DNA of 64,000 nucleotides from SAR202 cluster bacterium. GTDB taxonomy: Bacteria; Chloroflexota; Dehalococcoidia; Lucifugimonadales; VXLM01. The notes under the pieces were generated by a model. The model was not told the origin of the DNA. It did no database searches and worked only from the letters and a program-made list of their open reading frames with translations. The stretch covers positions 1-64,000 of the forward strand of contig JAKUTR010000004.1 of assembly GCA_022448725.1 (NCBI GenBank). Reading direction: 5' to 3'. The position numbers were made by a program, and so were the translations under genes. Numbering within the stretch: the first letter of the stretch is position 1; every line of letters starts with the position of its first letter. Positions 9,413-18,695 of the stretch are shown in pieces.

Positions 9413-9563
9413 GTTGGGGAAGATAACATTAGAGAATACGATCGCAGAAATTTCACAAGTCGGCCCAAATGGTTTTAATTGCTTCAAATGCGGCGCTTGT
9501 TGCATCTTGTATCTTTTTACGGACAATTGGTCATAAGATGTAGAAGACAGGGCATTATATACA

Positions 9564-9593
9564 TTGCCCCGTAGCTCAATACCACGATATAAT
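9564..9593 (+). promoter_or_regulatory. Sigma-70-type promoter of the rpmH operon
   Basis: TTGCCC at 9564-9569 and a perfect TATAAT at 9588-9593 are separated by 18 nt. Transcription would start near 9600, about 17 nt before the rpmH start codon. A GGGCA/TGCCC inverted repeat overlaps the -35 element. Confidence 0.65.
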
Positions 9594-9616
9594 CCTTGGG
9601 CTGGTACACACCTATC

Positions 9617-9751
9617 ATGAAGCGTACATATCAACCAAAAAGTCGACGCAGAATGCGAGTACATGGCTTCCGCTCTCGGATGAAGACAAGGGGTGGACGT
9701 GGTGTACTTAAACGCCGCATGTTCAAAGGCCGGAGCCGTCTTACCGTCTGA
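9617..9751 (+). CDS. rpmH: Ribosomal protein bL34
   Basis: A 44-aa, very basic protein of the large ribosomal subunit. It begins [18 protein letters not shown] and contains the family-wide [15 protein letters not shown] segment, ending RSRLTV. The length is exactly typical. It opens the rpmH-rnpA-yidD-lipoprotein-yidC-jag operon, with rnpA starting 7 nt downstream. The leader is very short, because the predicted transcription start lies only about 17 nt upstream. Confidence 0.96.
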   Translation: MKRTYQPKSRRRMRVHGFRSRMKTRGGRGVLKRRMFKGRSRLTV

Positions 9752-9757
9752 AAACTT

Positions 9758-10093
9758 ATGCAGACTGACCAACGCCTCCGAAAGACACATGATTTCGCAA
9801 ACGTGAGGGCAGGCGGGAAATCCTGGAACAACCAACACTTGGTTCTTCAGACCAAACCCAACGACCGCCTCCGCTCTCGGTTTGGCTTCTCGGTTAGTAA
9901 ACGAATCGGTAACTCCGTGAAAAGGAACCGATTGAAGCGGCAGCTACGGGAAGCAGCGAAACTAGCGCAAGTTAATGAAGGCTATGACATTGTATTCATT
10001 GCAAAGATCAACGCTCGGTACGCAAATTACACTCAACTTAGTGGTTCACTTCGGCGTTTGTGTAAGCGAGCCGGCCTCCTCAGCGATGTCTAG
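9758..10093 (+). CDS. rnpA: Ribonuclease P protein component
   Basis: 111-aa basic protein that assists the RNase P RNA in cutting 5' leaders from tRNA precursors. The family signature is present as [19 protein letters not shown] at about residues 47-65, containing the conserved RNR core. The N-terminal [10 protein letters not shown] and the RFGFSVSK strand also match. It sits directly after rpmH, the near-universal arrangement. The RNase P RNA gene was not seen in this window. Confidence 0.95.
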   Translation: MQTDQRLRKTHDFANVRAGGKSWNNQHLVLQTKPNDRLRSRFGFSVSKRIGNSVKRNRLKRQLREAAKLAQVNEGYDIVFIAKINARYANYTQLSGSLRRLCKRAGLLSDV

Positions 10094-10101
10094 ATCTGAC
10101 C

Positions 10102-10314
10102 ATGATGAATAAAGTCGTGGTTGGATCCATTAAAGTCTACCAAACCGTGATCTCTCCATATCTACCAAGTAGTTGCCGACACTACCCAACATGCTCCGTT
10201 TATACAACCCAAGCAGTCATGAAATATGGGACTATCAAGGGTGGGTGGATCGGTATAAAACGTATTGCCCGCTGCCGCCCACTGGGTACAGCAGGACACG
10301 ACCCCATACCATAG
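10102..10314 (+). CDS. yidD: Membrane protein insertion efficiency factor YidD
   Basis: 70-aa member of the YidD (haemolytic domain) family, which helps YidC insert membrane proteins. The family's Cys-rich core [16 protein letters not shown] is followed by [15 protein letters not shown]. An amphipathic N-terminus ([17 protein letters not shown]) would lie on the inner membrane face. It starts 8 nt after rnpA, as in many bacteria. Confidence 0.93.
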   Translation: MMNKVVVGSIKVYQTVISPYLPSSCRHYPTCSVYTTQAVMKYGTIKGGWIGIKRIARCRPLGTAGHDPIP

Positions 10315-10357
10315 TAAACGCTGGTACAAAATACACGATTCCCTAACCCTTTGACTG

Positions 10358-11506
10358 ATGAGACCCTTGAATAACAATCAAAAACACAATCTGGCTGCCT
10401 TAGTCATAATGCAGTTACTGGTTCTATTTGCATTAACAGCATGCGCCGGACAGGCACAACCTGAAGGGTGGTCTGGGGCAGTAGTCGACGCCGATTCAGT
10501 GTACGTTGGCACAATGGAAGGAGATGTGCGGGCGCTAAGCTTGAAAACCGGCGAGACTCGCTGGATCTTCCCACTTCGAGGTGAAGTGGAAAGTGACCGT
10601 GCAACATACGGTACCCCTGCCCTCAACGGCAACACTCTGTACGTTGGTGGTTATGACGGACACCTTTACTCTATTGACACTAAAACCGGTGGTGATTTAT
10701 GGGACATCCTAGTCGGCGCTGGCTCCCATATCGTTGGCGGACCTGCGGTCCAGGGCACAACGGTGGTCGTACCTTCATCGGATGGTAATATTTACGCTTA
10801 TGACACGACTAATGGAACCTTGATATGGCGTTTCCCGACTGATAACAGAGTGTGGGCTACTCCCACAATTGTTGATAACCACGTATACGTCGGTTCGCTT
10901 GACCAAAAAATGTACGCTCTAAACTTGAATGACGGCACTAAGATCTGGGAATATTCGGCAGGGGGAGGCATCACCTCCCAAGTACTAATAGACGATGGCC
11001 GTCTTTACTTTGGCTCTTTTGATAGTACTTTCACAGCACTCGACGCTGTAAACGGAAAACCTCTTTGGACTTTTGATGGTGCAAACAGCTGGTACTGGGC
11101 AGCCCCAATAAAATTTGGCGAATCAATATATGCCTCGTCCATGGACGGCAACATATACATGCTGGATGCACGTCAGGGCCAACTTAAATGGCACTTCGAC
11201 ACTGGATCTTCCATCGTGGGCACCCCTGCTCTAGTAGGAGACACGTTAGCTGTTCCGTCACTTAACGGGAGGGTATGGCTCATCGATCTCAGCAACGGTA
11301 TGGAACGGGGCAGATGCAACATAGGTGAGCGCCTACGTGCACCGATCTCTTCACAAGGCATGTTCATATACTTCCGGGCTGCCAATAACACAGTACGATC
11401 ACTCGAGATCAAAACCAACGGGTTCCCAGACGAACAATGGGTACACTATACCAACGACTTAGAAGACCCTCTCAAGCGGCGTAAGTCAATCCAACCTGCA
11501 TGTTAG
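10358..11506 (+). CDS. PQQ-repeat (BamB-like) beta-propeller lipoprotein
   Basis: 382 aa. An N-terminal lipoprotein signal peptide ends in a lipobox LTAC with Cys29 as the predicted lipidated residue. Seven PQQ-type blades follow, each with the pattern YVG..DG..YALD...G..W, for example YVGTMEGDVRALSLKTGETR and YVGSLDQKMYALNLNDGTKI. The fold is that of BamB, a scaffold in outer-membrane protein assembly. Here the protein would be anchored on the outer face of the cytoplasmic membrane. It sits between yidD and yidC, where no such gene is usual, so a role in membrane-protein insertion or quality control is a reasonable inference. Quinone cofactor binding is not implied by the repeats alone. Confidence 0.82.
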   Translation: MRPLNNNQKHNLAALVIMQLLVLFALTACAGQAQPEGWSGAVVDADSVYVGTMEGDVRALSLKTGETRWIFPLRGEVESDRATYGTPALNGNTLYVGGYDGHLYSIDTKTGGDLWDILVGAGSHIVGGPAVQGTTVVVPSSDGNIYAYDTTNGTLIWRFPTDNRVWATPTIVDNHVYVGSLDQKMYALNLNDGTKIWEYSAGGGITSQVLIDDGRLYFGSFDSTFTALDAVNGKPLWTFDGANSWYWAAPIKFGESIYASSMDGNIYMLDARQGQLKWHFDTGSSIVGTPALVGDTLAVPSLNGRVWLIDLSNGMERGRCNIGERLRAPISSQGMFIYFRAANNTVRSLEIKTNGFPDEQWVHYTNDLEDPLKRRKSIQPAC

Positions 11507-11540
11507 GATAGGCCCAAGCCGGTAACACTCAAGGACTATT

Positions 11541-12545
11541 TTGGAAATAATCGGCGACCTCTGGAATGAGATCATAACCAGGCCAATGGTTAATAGCCTG
11601 GTGCTGCTCTACTGGTTAATTCCCAGCTTTGGGGTGGCCATTATCATCTTCACGGTTATTTTACGTGTGGCCATGGTCCCGCTGACGTTACGTCAAGGGC
11701 GTCAAATGAAAGCTATGTCGGCGGTTGCTCCAAAGATTCAACAACTTAAAGAGGGGAAGTATAAAAACGATAAACAGAAGCAATCACAGGAAACCTTTAA
11801 ACTATATCGTGAAGCTGGCGTTAGCCCCATCGGCTGCCTAGGACCGATGCTCCTCCAGTTCCCTATCTTCATTGGCCTATTCTGGGCTCTAAGAGCAACT
11901 CTACCCTCAACCCCAGAACACTTAGCTGACCTCTCCTTGAAACTCTATCCCTGGTTACCACAGGTCCATAAAGTCATCCCCATTGATGGGGGGTTCATCG
12001 GTCTCGACCTTAGCGCTGTCGTCTCACAAAACCCTGTCCCTTTCGCCCTTCCTCTACTTGTAGCCGGATCAACCTATTTGATGCAAAAAATGAGTTCAAC
12101 ACCAAGTGTTGGAAGCCAGCAGGAATCACAGCAACGTATGCTCCTCTTCATGATGCCACTTTTCATCGGCTTCATTACCTTTAGCTTTGAAGCGGGTCTT
12201 GCTATATATTGGATCATGTCAAACGTGGTAGGAATCATAATTCAAGGCTTCGTAACAGGGTGGACTCCCATCCTCGCGCTTGCGAGCCTCGGACGCAGTA
12301 AAACAGCCAGTGTAGGAAACGCTGGGGGAGAAGATCACAGTTCCTCAATCTCAACTTCGAACATAGAGTCATCTGTGGAAACCGACGGCGCGGAGAACGC
12401 CGTAGTGCCCACTGACTCGCCCTCAAAGGAGGCACAGAACGATGCAGTCCATCGAACTAACAGCCAAAACACCCGACGAAGCAATCGAGCTCGCGCTAAT
12501 CGAACTAGACGTCGAACGCGTGGAAGTCGAAATCGAGGTCATTAG
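11541..12545 (+). CDS. yidC: Membrane protein insertase YidC/Oxa1
   Basis: 334-aa insertase for cytoplasmic-membrane proteins, of the short form lacking the large periplasmic domain of proteobacterial YidC. It starts at TTG. The first core helix carries the conserved groove Arg (VILRVAMVPLTLRQ), followed by the cytoplasmic helical hairpin rich in Lys and Gln, GCLGPMLLQFPIFIGLFWAL, and two late helices (PLLVAGSTYLMQ and FIGFITFSFEAGLAIYW). After the last helix comes a Ser/Glu-rich linker and a strongly basic tail with many Arg. The last 104 nt, encoding that Arg-rich tail, overlap the start of jag in another frame. Basic YidC tails are known to contact ribosomes. Confidence 0.92.
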   Translation: MEIIGDLWNEIITRPMVNSLVLLYWLIPSFGVAIIIFTVILRVAMVPLTLRQGRQMKAMSAVAPKIQQLKEGKYKNDKQKQSQETFKLYREAGVSPIGCLGPMLLQFPIFIGLFWALRATLPSTPEHLADLSLKLYPWLPQVHKVIPIDGGFIGLDLSAVVSQNPVPFALPLLVAGSTYLMQKMSSTPSVGSQQESQQRMLLFMMPLFIGFITFSFEAGLAIYWIMSNVVGIIIQGFVTGWTPILALASLGRSKTASVGNAGGEDHSSSISTSNIESSVETDGAENAVVPTDSPSKEAQNDAVHRTNSQNTRRSNRARANRTRRRTRGSRNRGH

Positions 12546-13086
12546 TGAGGGAAAATCTGGCATCCTTGGTATGGGTGGTGAGCCCGCTAAAGTCAAGGTT
12601 ACCTTACTGGATGAAGGATCTGATCTAGCCAGAACAGCGAGTGATATTCTCGAGAACATAGTTACCAAGCTGGATGTAGATGTAGTTGTTAATCTCCGTC
12701 ACGCTCATGATGAAGACGTCGGAGGACCTGTATTCGATGTAGACGGAGAGGATGCCGGTCTATTGATTGGCCGAAAGGGCGAGACACTCAGAGCACTGCA
12801 GTTTCTTGTCAGCTTTATCGCATCTAAGAAGTTAAATGACCGGGTCAACCTTTTTATCGACGTCGCCGGCTATCAAAGCAGGCGGTACGAATCACTACGC
12901 GCCCTTGCACATCGGGTAGCCCAGCGTGTAGTAGATAGTGGCGAGGAAATCCCGCTAGAGGCAATGCCTCCAAACGAACGACGCGTTATTCATATGACGC
13001 TAAGTGATAACTCTGATGTCGATACTGCTAGCGAAGGAACAGGCGAGGACAGACGGGTGATCGTGCAACCAGCTAATCTAGAATAG
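12442..13086 (+). CDS. jag: Jag/KhpB-type RNA-binding protein (SpoIIIJ-associated)
   Basis: 214-aa RNA-binding protein encoded after yidC in many bacteria. The Jag-N domain (1-52) has IELTAKTPDEAIELAL and GKSGILGMG. The KH domain (about 80-145) has AGLLIGRKGETLRALQFL with the GxxG loop. The R3H domain (about 150-195) has the RRVIH signature. A strong AAAGGAGG lies 10 nt before the ATG, which fixes the start even though it falls inside yidC. The last 20 residues are acidic and unstructured. It is the last gene of the operon. Confidence 0.92.
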   Translation: MQSIELTAKTPDEAIELALIELDVERVEVEIEVISEGKSGILGMGGEPAKVKVTLLDEGSDLARTASDILENIVTKLDVDVVVNLRHAHDEDVGGPVFDVDGEDAGLLIGRKGETLRALQFLVSFIASKKLNDRVNLFIDVAGYQSRRYESLRALAHRVAQRVVDSGEEIPLEAMPPNERRVIHMTLSDNSDVDTASEGTGEDRRVIVQPANLE

Positions 13087-13238
13087 AGTATTCGCTCTTA
13101 ATTAGGCCACACAGCCCCTCAACTCAATACAAATCAAGCTCTGATAAGAATCTGCAACACTTGCACTTGATTGCAGTCCGTAACATCTCTCTACCTGTAC
13201 ACACAGTTAATAGGTCAGACTACCTGCGAAAGTTTTGC

Positions 13239-13267
13239 TTGACCCCTGCCTGCACTACACCTAAACT
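13239..13267 (+). promoter_or_regulatory. Promoter of the acylase operon
   Basis: TTGACC at 13239-13244 and TAAACT at 13262-13267 with 17-nt spacing. The start codon of the acylase gene is about 32 nt beyond the predicted transcription start. The rest of the 219-nt spacer after jag holds nothing recognisable. Confidence 0.45.
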
Positions 13268-13305
13268 TCAGGCCGCTACAAATCTACACACATAGGCTTC
13301 TGCCA

Positions 13306-15636
13306 ATGAACCAAAAATCGATCTCAGAAGATGGCCTTGGATCAGCTCTGCCAGATGTGGACTCTCGCCTGACATTAGCAGGCCTTGATAATCAAATAAC
13401 GATTTATCGAGACAGCTATGGCATACCCCATGTTAAAGCATCAACAGCCCATGACGCTTTCTTTGGTCAGGGGTTTGCTACTGCACAAGACCGCCTTTTT
13501 GTGATGGATCACGACAGGCGATGGGCGTATGGCCGATGGGCAGAGGTTGCTGGGCCAAGTGCAATCGATCAAGACATTCTTATGCGAAAGTTTCAACTTC
13601 GGGCTTCAGTTGATCGGGATTACGATGCCATTCGGACAGAAACACGAAACATGTTCTGTGCTTATGCTGAGGGTGTAAACGCATTCCTTGATACGACCAA
13701 CGCCCTACCTATCGAATACCAGCTTACAGGCACCACTCCCGAACCGTGGCAACCGCAGGATTGTATAGCCGTTTTCAAGGCCAGACACGTTCTAATGGGA
13801 CATATAGAGGCAAAGCTATGGAGGGCTAAAATGGTCGCCGTACTTGGCGCAGAGCAAGCAGCCAAGCTTTGGCCGGGGACAGAAGCTGACAGTCTACTAG
13901 TAGTTCCTGTAAGCGAAAAATTCTATGGCACCAACTATGATGCACTTGAAGGATTCTCATCTGGCGCTGAGAATGTAGATTGGCTCGCTGACGCGAGTGC
14001 AGGGAGCAATAACTGGGCTGTACATGGTAGTCGCACTGCAAGCGGTAAACCACTAATAGCAGGTGACCCTCATCGACCGCTTGAAACACCTAGCGTGTAC
14101 TACCAGAATCATCTTGCCTGTGACGCATTCGATGCGGTAGGCCTGTCGTTCGCGGGGCTTCCAGGTTTTCCCCATTTCGGCCACAACGACAAGGTCGCTT
14201 GGTGCGTGACCCACGCGTCGGCCGACTACCAAGACCTGTATATCGAACACCTGCGGGACGACTCACCCTCTACTTACGAATTTAAGGGGGAATGGCATGA
14301 AACCGTTGTAAACCACGAGGTTATTGGCGTGAAAGGGGCTGAATCTGTGGAACTCGACGTCCACGTTACCCATCACGGCCCGATTATTCTAGGTGACCCT
14401 ACGTTGGGACTAGGGGTAGCTTTCAAATACACAGCGACCGATGGGGCTAGCACAGGCCTAGATCCTTTAATAGACCAACTAAAATCTTCTTCTGCCGAAG
14501 AGATGGAAGATGCAATGCAGCAATGGGTGGATCCTTGTAATAACTACGTGTTTGGGGATATCAATGGCGACATCCGATATCTGACTCGAGGGAAAGTACC
14601 TGTACGCTCAATAGAGAACGCATGGTTACCCGTACCAGGTTGGGATGGTAACCATGAATGGGATGGCATGATCCCATTTGATGAACTCCCGCGTATGCAG
14701 AATCCCGAGAGTGGTTTCATCGTAACTGCCAACAATCGGATCGTTGGAGAAGATTACCCGTACTACATCAGCATCCAGTATTCAAATGCGTACCGTGCAG
14801 ATAGGATTCACGATAGGTTGACGGCAATGACTGATGCCACGGTTGAGGACATGGCATCAGTACACGCCGAAAGGATATCAATCCCAGCATTACGGTATAT
14901 AAGCCTTCTTGATTCCGTACAAACGGAAACGCCACTGGCTAACCAAGCGAAAGAAATCCTTAGAGGCTGGAACGGCTCAATGGATGTGGATGAAGTTGCC
15001 CCCACAATCTTTTCCGTGCTTCGATATTTCTTGGACGACCGCTTACTCAGATTACAGCTAGGCGACCTCGCCGATGAGGCACTCGGTGTTGGAGGTCGGG
15101 GAGCTCCACATATGGTTGCGCTTCTCAAGGCCCAAATCTCACTCATGGCAGCAGATGACAACTTGTCCCTGCTTCCTACGGGCGAGTCCTGGCCAACTGT
15201 TATAGGGCGCGCACTACACCAAGCGATTGAATACTTGCAGAAAAGTCTAGGTGACGACATTAAATTATGGACTTGGGGGACGATCCATCAGACCAAACCG
15301 AAACATTGGTTGGCCGATGCTATACCTGAAAAGATGGAGGTTCTTCAAGCTACATCTAGACCACTAGGTGGCGATGGTGACACACCGCTGGCATCCAGTT
15401 ACCAGCATGGCAATTTTGACATCTCCGGGACATCCGTTGCCCGATACATATATGATCTCAACGACTGGGACAAATCACTGTGGATCGTACCTTTAGGGGC
15501 TTCGGGACATCCTGGAAGTCCCCATTTCGAGGATCAGGCCGAACTTTGGAGCAAGATGGACTATATACCGATGCTATACAACTGGGAAAAGATTAAGGTT
15601 CAGGCAGAAACAAGCCAGATTCTTTCGTCCAAATAA
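13306..15636 (+). CDS. Penicillin-acylase-family Ntn hydrolase
   Basis: 776-aa precursor of the family that includes penicillin G acylase, cephalosporin acylase and acyl-homoserine-lactone acylases. These enzymes hydrolyse amide bonds after self-cleavage into alpha and beta chains. The N-terminal YRDSYGIPHVKASTAHDAFF and GQGFATAQDRLFVMD segments are typical of the alpha chain. The predicted cleavage and nucleophile site is Ser234 in AGSNNWAVHG; GDPHRPLETPSVYYQ and the HHGPI motif follow. Family members are normally periplasmic, but no signal peptide is visible here. It is followed 25 nt later by a CocE-type hydrolase. The actual acyl substrate cannot be read from sequence. Confidence 0.88.
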   Translation: MNQKSISEDGLGSALPDVDSRLTLAGLDNQITIYRDSYGIPHVKASTAHDAFFGQGFATAQDRLFVMDHDRRWAYGRWAEVAGPSAIDQDILMRKFQLRASVDRDYDAIRTETRNMFCAYAEGVNAFLDTTNALPIEYQLTGTTPEPWQPQDCIAVFKARHVLMGHIEAKLWRAKMVAVLGAEQAAKLWPGTEADSLLVVPVSEKFYGTNYDALEGFSSGAENVDWLADASAGSNNWAVHGSRTASGKPLIAGDPHRPLETPSVYYQNHLACDAFDAVGLSFAGLPGFPHFGHNDKVAWCVTHASADYQDLYIEHLRDDSPSTYEFKGEWHETVVNHEVIGVKGAESVELDVHVTHHGPIILGDPTLGLGVAFKYTATDGASTGLDPLIDQLKSSSAEEMEDAMQQWVDPCNNYVFGDINGDIRYLTRGKVPVRSIENAWLPVPGWDGNHEWDGMIPFDELPRMQNPESGFIVTANNRIVGEDYPYYISIQYSNAYRADRIHDRLTAMTDATVEDMASVHAERISIPALRYISLLDSVQTETPLANQAKEILRGWNGSMDVDEVAPTIFSVLRYFLDDRLLRLQLGDLADEALGVGGRGAPHMVALLKAQISLMAADDNLSLLPTGESWPTVIGRALHQAIEYLQKSLGDDIKLWTWGTIHQTKPKHWLADAIPEKMEVLQATSRPLGGDGDTPLASSYQHGNFDISGTSVARYIYDLNDWDKSLWIVPLGASGHPGSPHFEDQAELWSKMDYIPMLYNWEKIKVQAETSQILSSK

Positions 15637-15661
15637 ATACCAATTCTGGAGGATTAGATTA

Positions 15662-17485
15662 ATGCCTTACGAAGGCTCTCCCATCGCCTATGACGTTACT
15701 TGTGATCAGAACGTTAAAGTTCCAATGCGGGATGGAGTGAATCTAGCTGCAGATATTTACTATCCATCACAGGGTCAAACACGAACCCAGGGAAAGTTCC
15801 CAGTAATTGTCGAACGTACCCCCTACGACAAAACAGCGCCAAGGGCGGTAGCGAATGCGAAGTATTTTGCAAAGCGAGGGTATGTCACGGTTTTACAGGA
15901 CGTACGGGGCAGGTTTGCATCTGAAGGCGAATGGTATGCATTTGCTTTAGAGGCACCAGACGGGTATGACACAGTTCAATGGCTTGGTACTCAACCGTGG
16001 AGTAACGGCAAGGTAGGGACATTCGGCGGGTCATATTCTGGCAGTGACCAATGTGCCTTAGCCACACTCAACCCATCCCATCTTTCAACCATGGTTGTCG
16101 CGGTTGGAGCCTCAAACTATTACCACGGTTCAATGAGACAGAACGGTGCTTTAGAGCAGCGCTTCCATGTATATGTATTCCGTATGGCGATGACAAGTAA
16201 AGAAGCGCTGGCAGATCCTAGTCTACAGTCAGAAATTATGAAAGCTTTCACAGAGGACATGCCGGATATCGTCCGGCAATTCCCGCTAAAGGAAGGCGCT
16301 ACCGTGCTTCGAAGACTCCCATCATACGAACGATGGGCGCTCGACATTCTCACACATGGAGAGTTTGATGGTTATTGGAAACAAAGGGGATACGCGATCG
16401 ACGAATACTACGAGGAACACGCCGACGTTCCAACCCTTTACCTGGGTGGATGGTATGACTCATACGCACGCAACACAACACAAAGCTACATGAAACTTAG
16501 CAGTATGAAGTCGTCACCCCAAGTCCTGTTAATGGGACCGTGGACGCACGGCGAATATGAAGTTACGAACGCTGGAGACGTTGACTTTGGCACTGACTCA
16601 ACAATCAATCTAAACGATCTGAGATTAGGTTGGTTTGACCACCAAATGAAAGGTCTGACCACTGAGTTCTCAGACTGGTCTCCGGTCCGCATTTTCACTA
16701 TGGGTACCGGCAGCCAGAGAAAGAATACCCACGATTACGACAGGCGTCTTAACCACGGTGGATTTTGGCGCAGCGAGCCCGACTGGCCCCTGGAAGGAAC
16801 CCAATTCACTCCGTTCTATCTGAGGAGTGATGGCACCCTAACAACGGAGACTCCACAAACTACCGAACTCCCTTCTACAGAGTACACATTTGACCCAATG
16901 GACCCCGTACCAACTATGGGGGGAGGGATCTCAGCAGCTGACAACATCATCCGTCCTGGAGCTTTCGATCAACGAGAGCGCCCAGATTTCATTGGATGTA
17001 TTGATGAACTACCGCTCAACTTCCGGCATGACATCCTGACTTTCCAAACCAGTGAATTGGACAAGGATACTGAGATAACAGGTCCGGTCAAAATGCGTCT
17101 TTGGGCATCATCATCTGCCTTGGATACCGACTTCACAGCTAAACTCATTGACGTTTATCCTCCCTCAGATGACTTTCCAGATGGGTTCGCTATGAACATT
17201 ACGGACTCGATCATCCGAGGTCGGTACCGTAATAGCTGGGAAGAACCGGAACTCATGGAACCGGGAACACCCTACGAGTTCATATTCCATCTGTACCCTA
17301 CCTCGAACATTTTTCGAGTTGGACACCGCATTCGTTTAGACATTAGTAGCAGTAATTGGCCACGCTTCGACGTAAACCCAAATACGGGCGGCCCCTTAGG
17401 CCTTGAGCGACGGTATAAGGTAGCCGAGCAAACCATCTACCACGAACCAACACGAGCCTCTCACATAATTCTCCCTGTGCAGTAA
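15662..17485 (+). CDS. CocE/NonD-family (peptidase S15) hydrolase
   Basis: 607-aa alpha/beta hydrolase. The N-terminal domain has VPMRDGVNLAADIYYP, then the oxyanion-hole region VERTPYDK and the nucleophile elbow GGSYSG with Ser124. The catalytic Asp and His are likely in GGWYDSY and WTHGEY. The C-terminal jelly-roll domain typical of X-Pro dipeptidyl peptidase and cocaine esterase follows (TGPVKMRLWASSSALDTDF, then HRIRLDISSSNWPRFD). It hydrolyses esters or amides of small molecules. A good GGAGG precedes the ATG, and the 25-nt spacing indicates co-expression with the acylase. No signal peptide is visible. Confidence 0.88.
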   Translation: MPYEGSPIAYDVTCDQNVKVPMRDGVNLAADIYYPSQGQTRTQGKFPVIVERTPYDKTAPRAVANAKYFAKRGYVTVLQDVRGRFASEGEWYAFALEAPDGYDTVQWLGTQPWSNGKVGTFGGSYSGSDQCALATLNPSHLSTMVVAVGASNYYHGSMRQNGALEQRFHVYVFRMAMTSKEALADPSLQSEIMKAFTEDMPDIVRQFPLKEGATVLRRLPSYERWALDILTHGEFDGYWKQRGYAIDEYYEEHADVPTLYLGGWYDSYARNTTQSYMKLSSMKSSPQVLLMGPWTHGEYEVTNAGDVDFGTDSTINLNDLRLGWFDHQMKGLTTEFSDWSPVRIFTMGTGSQRKNTHDYDRRLNHGGFWRSEPDWPLEGTQFTPFYLRSDGTLTTETPQTTELPSTEYTFDPMDPVPTMGGGISAADNIIRPGAFDQRERPDFIGCIDELPLNFRHDILTFQTSELDKDTEITGPVKMRLWASSSALDTDFTAKLIDVYPPSDDFPDGFAMNITDSIIRGRYRNSWEEPELMEPGTPYEFIFHLYPTSNIFRVGHRIRLDISSSNWPRFDVNPNTGGPLGLERRYKVAEQTIYHEPTRASHIILPVQ

Positions 17486-17570
17486 AAGGGGCTAGTCAAA
17501 CGGATTAGGTTTACAGCCAGTTTATGCGCTCGAGGTATACGATGGCTAGCAAGGAAGTTGTAGGAATACA

Positions 17571-18629
17571 TTGGCTTATCGGGTAGGAATTGTAGGGGCA
17601 AGTCCTCTTGTAACCAATAGACCATCGACCGCTCCATACCCACTCGTAGGCGAGATAATCCAGTCTCACGTTGCGAGCATATCAGCCTTAGCAGACCTTG
17701 AACTGGTAGCGATTTGTGACCTCCGGCAAAAGCGACTCGAAACTTTCGTCGAGCTCTGGAACGACCGGTGGCCTGATGTTCAAACCTACGCCGACTACCA
17801 GACCATGCTTGAGCGTGAGAATCTTGATGTGCTAACAGTGGCGACCCCTGACGACAGGCACGCCCAGATTGTTCTCGATAGCATCATGGCTGGCATTAAA
17901 GGCATTCTGTGTGAGAAACCAATAGCGACGAGTCTTGAGACTGCCGATAAGATGATCGAAGCTTGTAAACGAGCGAAGGTGCCTATGGTAGTGAACTATA
18001 CGAGAAGGTGGATGCCCTTATACCACAAGGTTCGGGAAACCATCCGTGAAGGAGCCATCGGCCAGCTTATATCAATGTCCGCAACTCATGGCGGTCCCAG
18101 GGCAATGCTGTTCCGTAATGGAACTCATTACCTCGATGGGATGTGCTTTTTTGCTGAGGCCGAACCTCAACTCGTTTGGGCAGTACTAGAGAATGGGTTT
18201 GACCACTGGGACCGATACCTGGGTGATGGAGGCACTGATCCTAGCTTAGAGCCAAGTGCAGACGGCTTTGTTCGATTTACCAATGGTATCAATGCTCACT
18301 ACCGAGGCTCGAAGATGATACCAACCATCAGTAAAATGGAACTCACTGGGACCACAGGTCAAATAGAGTTCATGATGGATGGCCGTACTGCAACACTTAT
18401 TCCTGACGGCTCCACACCAATAGACGTGCAGCAAATTACCCTACAAACCGATCTATATCAGATACAGGGAATGATTGCTGTGTATCAGGAACTGACTACA
18501 CTAATAGAGGACGGGGGGGAAAGTATTTGCTCACCTGAAGAAGCAAGAAAAGCCCTTCAAATAGCGTTAGGGTTCCTCAAGTCACATTCCCAAGGTTCTC
18601 AACTAATTAATCTGGCCGCCACCGACTAG
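17571..18629 (+). CDS. Gfo/Idh/MocA-family oxidoreductase
   Basis: 352-aa NAD(P)-dependent dehydrogenase of the glucose-fructose oxidoreductase/inositol dehydrogenase family. The Rossmann motif VGIVGASPL is at the N-terminus and the conserved dinucleotide/catalytic segment CEKPIATS at about residue 112. The substrate-binding domain then includes NYTRRWMPLYHKVRE. It starts at TTG with AGGA 7 nt upstream. It follows the two hydrolases by 85 nt on the same strand, so it may act in the same pathway. The substrate, probably a sugar or cyclitol, is unknown. Confidence 0.82.
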   Translation: MAYRVGIVGASPLVTNRPSTAPYPLVGEIIQSHVASISALADLELVAICDLRQKRLETFVELWNDRWPDVQTYADYQTMLERENLDVLTVATPDDRHAQIVLDSIMAGIKGILCEKPIATSLETADKMIEACKRAKVPMVVNYTRRWMPLYHKVRETIREGAIGQLISMSATHGGPRAMLFRNGTHYLDGMCFFAEAEPQLVWAVLENGFDHWDRYLGDGGTDPSLEPSADGFVRFTNGINAHYRGSKMIPTISKMELTGTTGQIEFMMDGRTATLIPDGSTPIDVQQITLQTDLYQIQGMIAVYQELTTLIEDGGESICSPEEARKALQIALGFLKSHSQGSQLINLAATD

Positions 18630-18695
18630 CTTTCAAACAGTCGGATAAGGTCAAGCACCTGCAACCTGTGTAGTATGGCGGATCCTGTGTATCCA

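Noticed and set aside
9348-9536. Small ORF ending in a Cys-rich NCFKCGACC segment
   Set aside because: It begins inside the NHL gene, lacks a ribosome site and precedes the rpmH promoter; the Cys cluster seems fortuitous.
9359-9838. 159-aa open frame antisense to rpmH and rnpA
   Set aside because: It runs through three features on the other strand, including a certain ribosomal protein gene.
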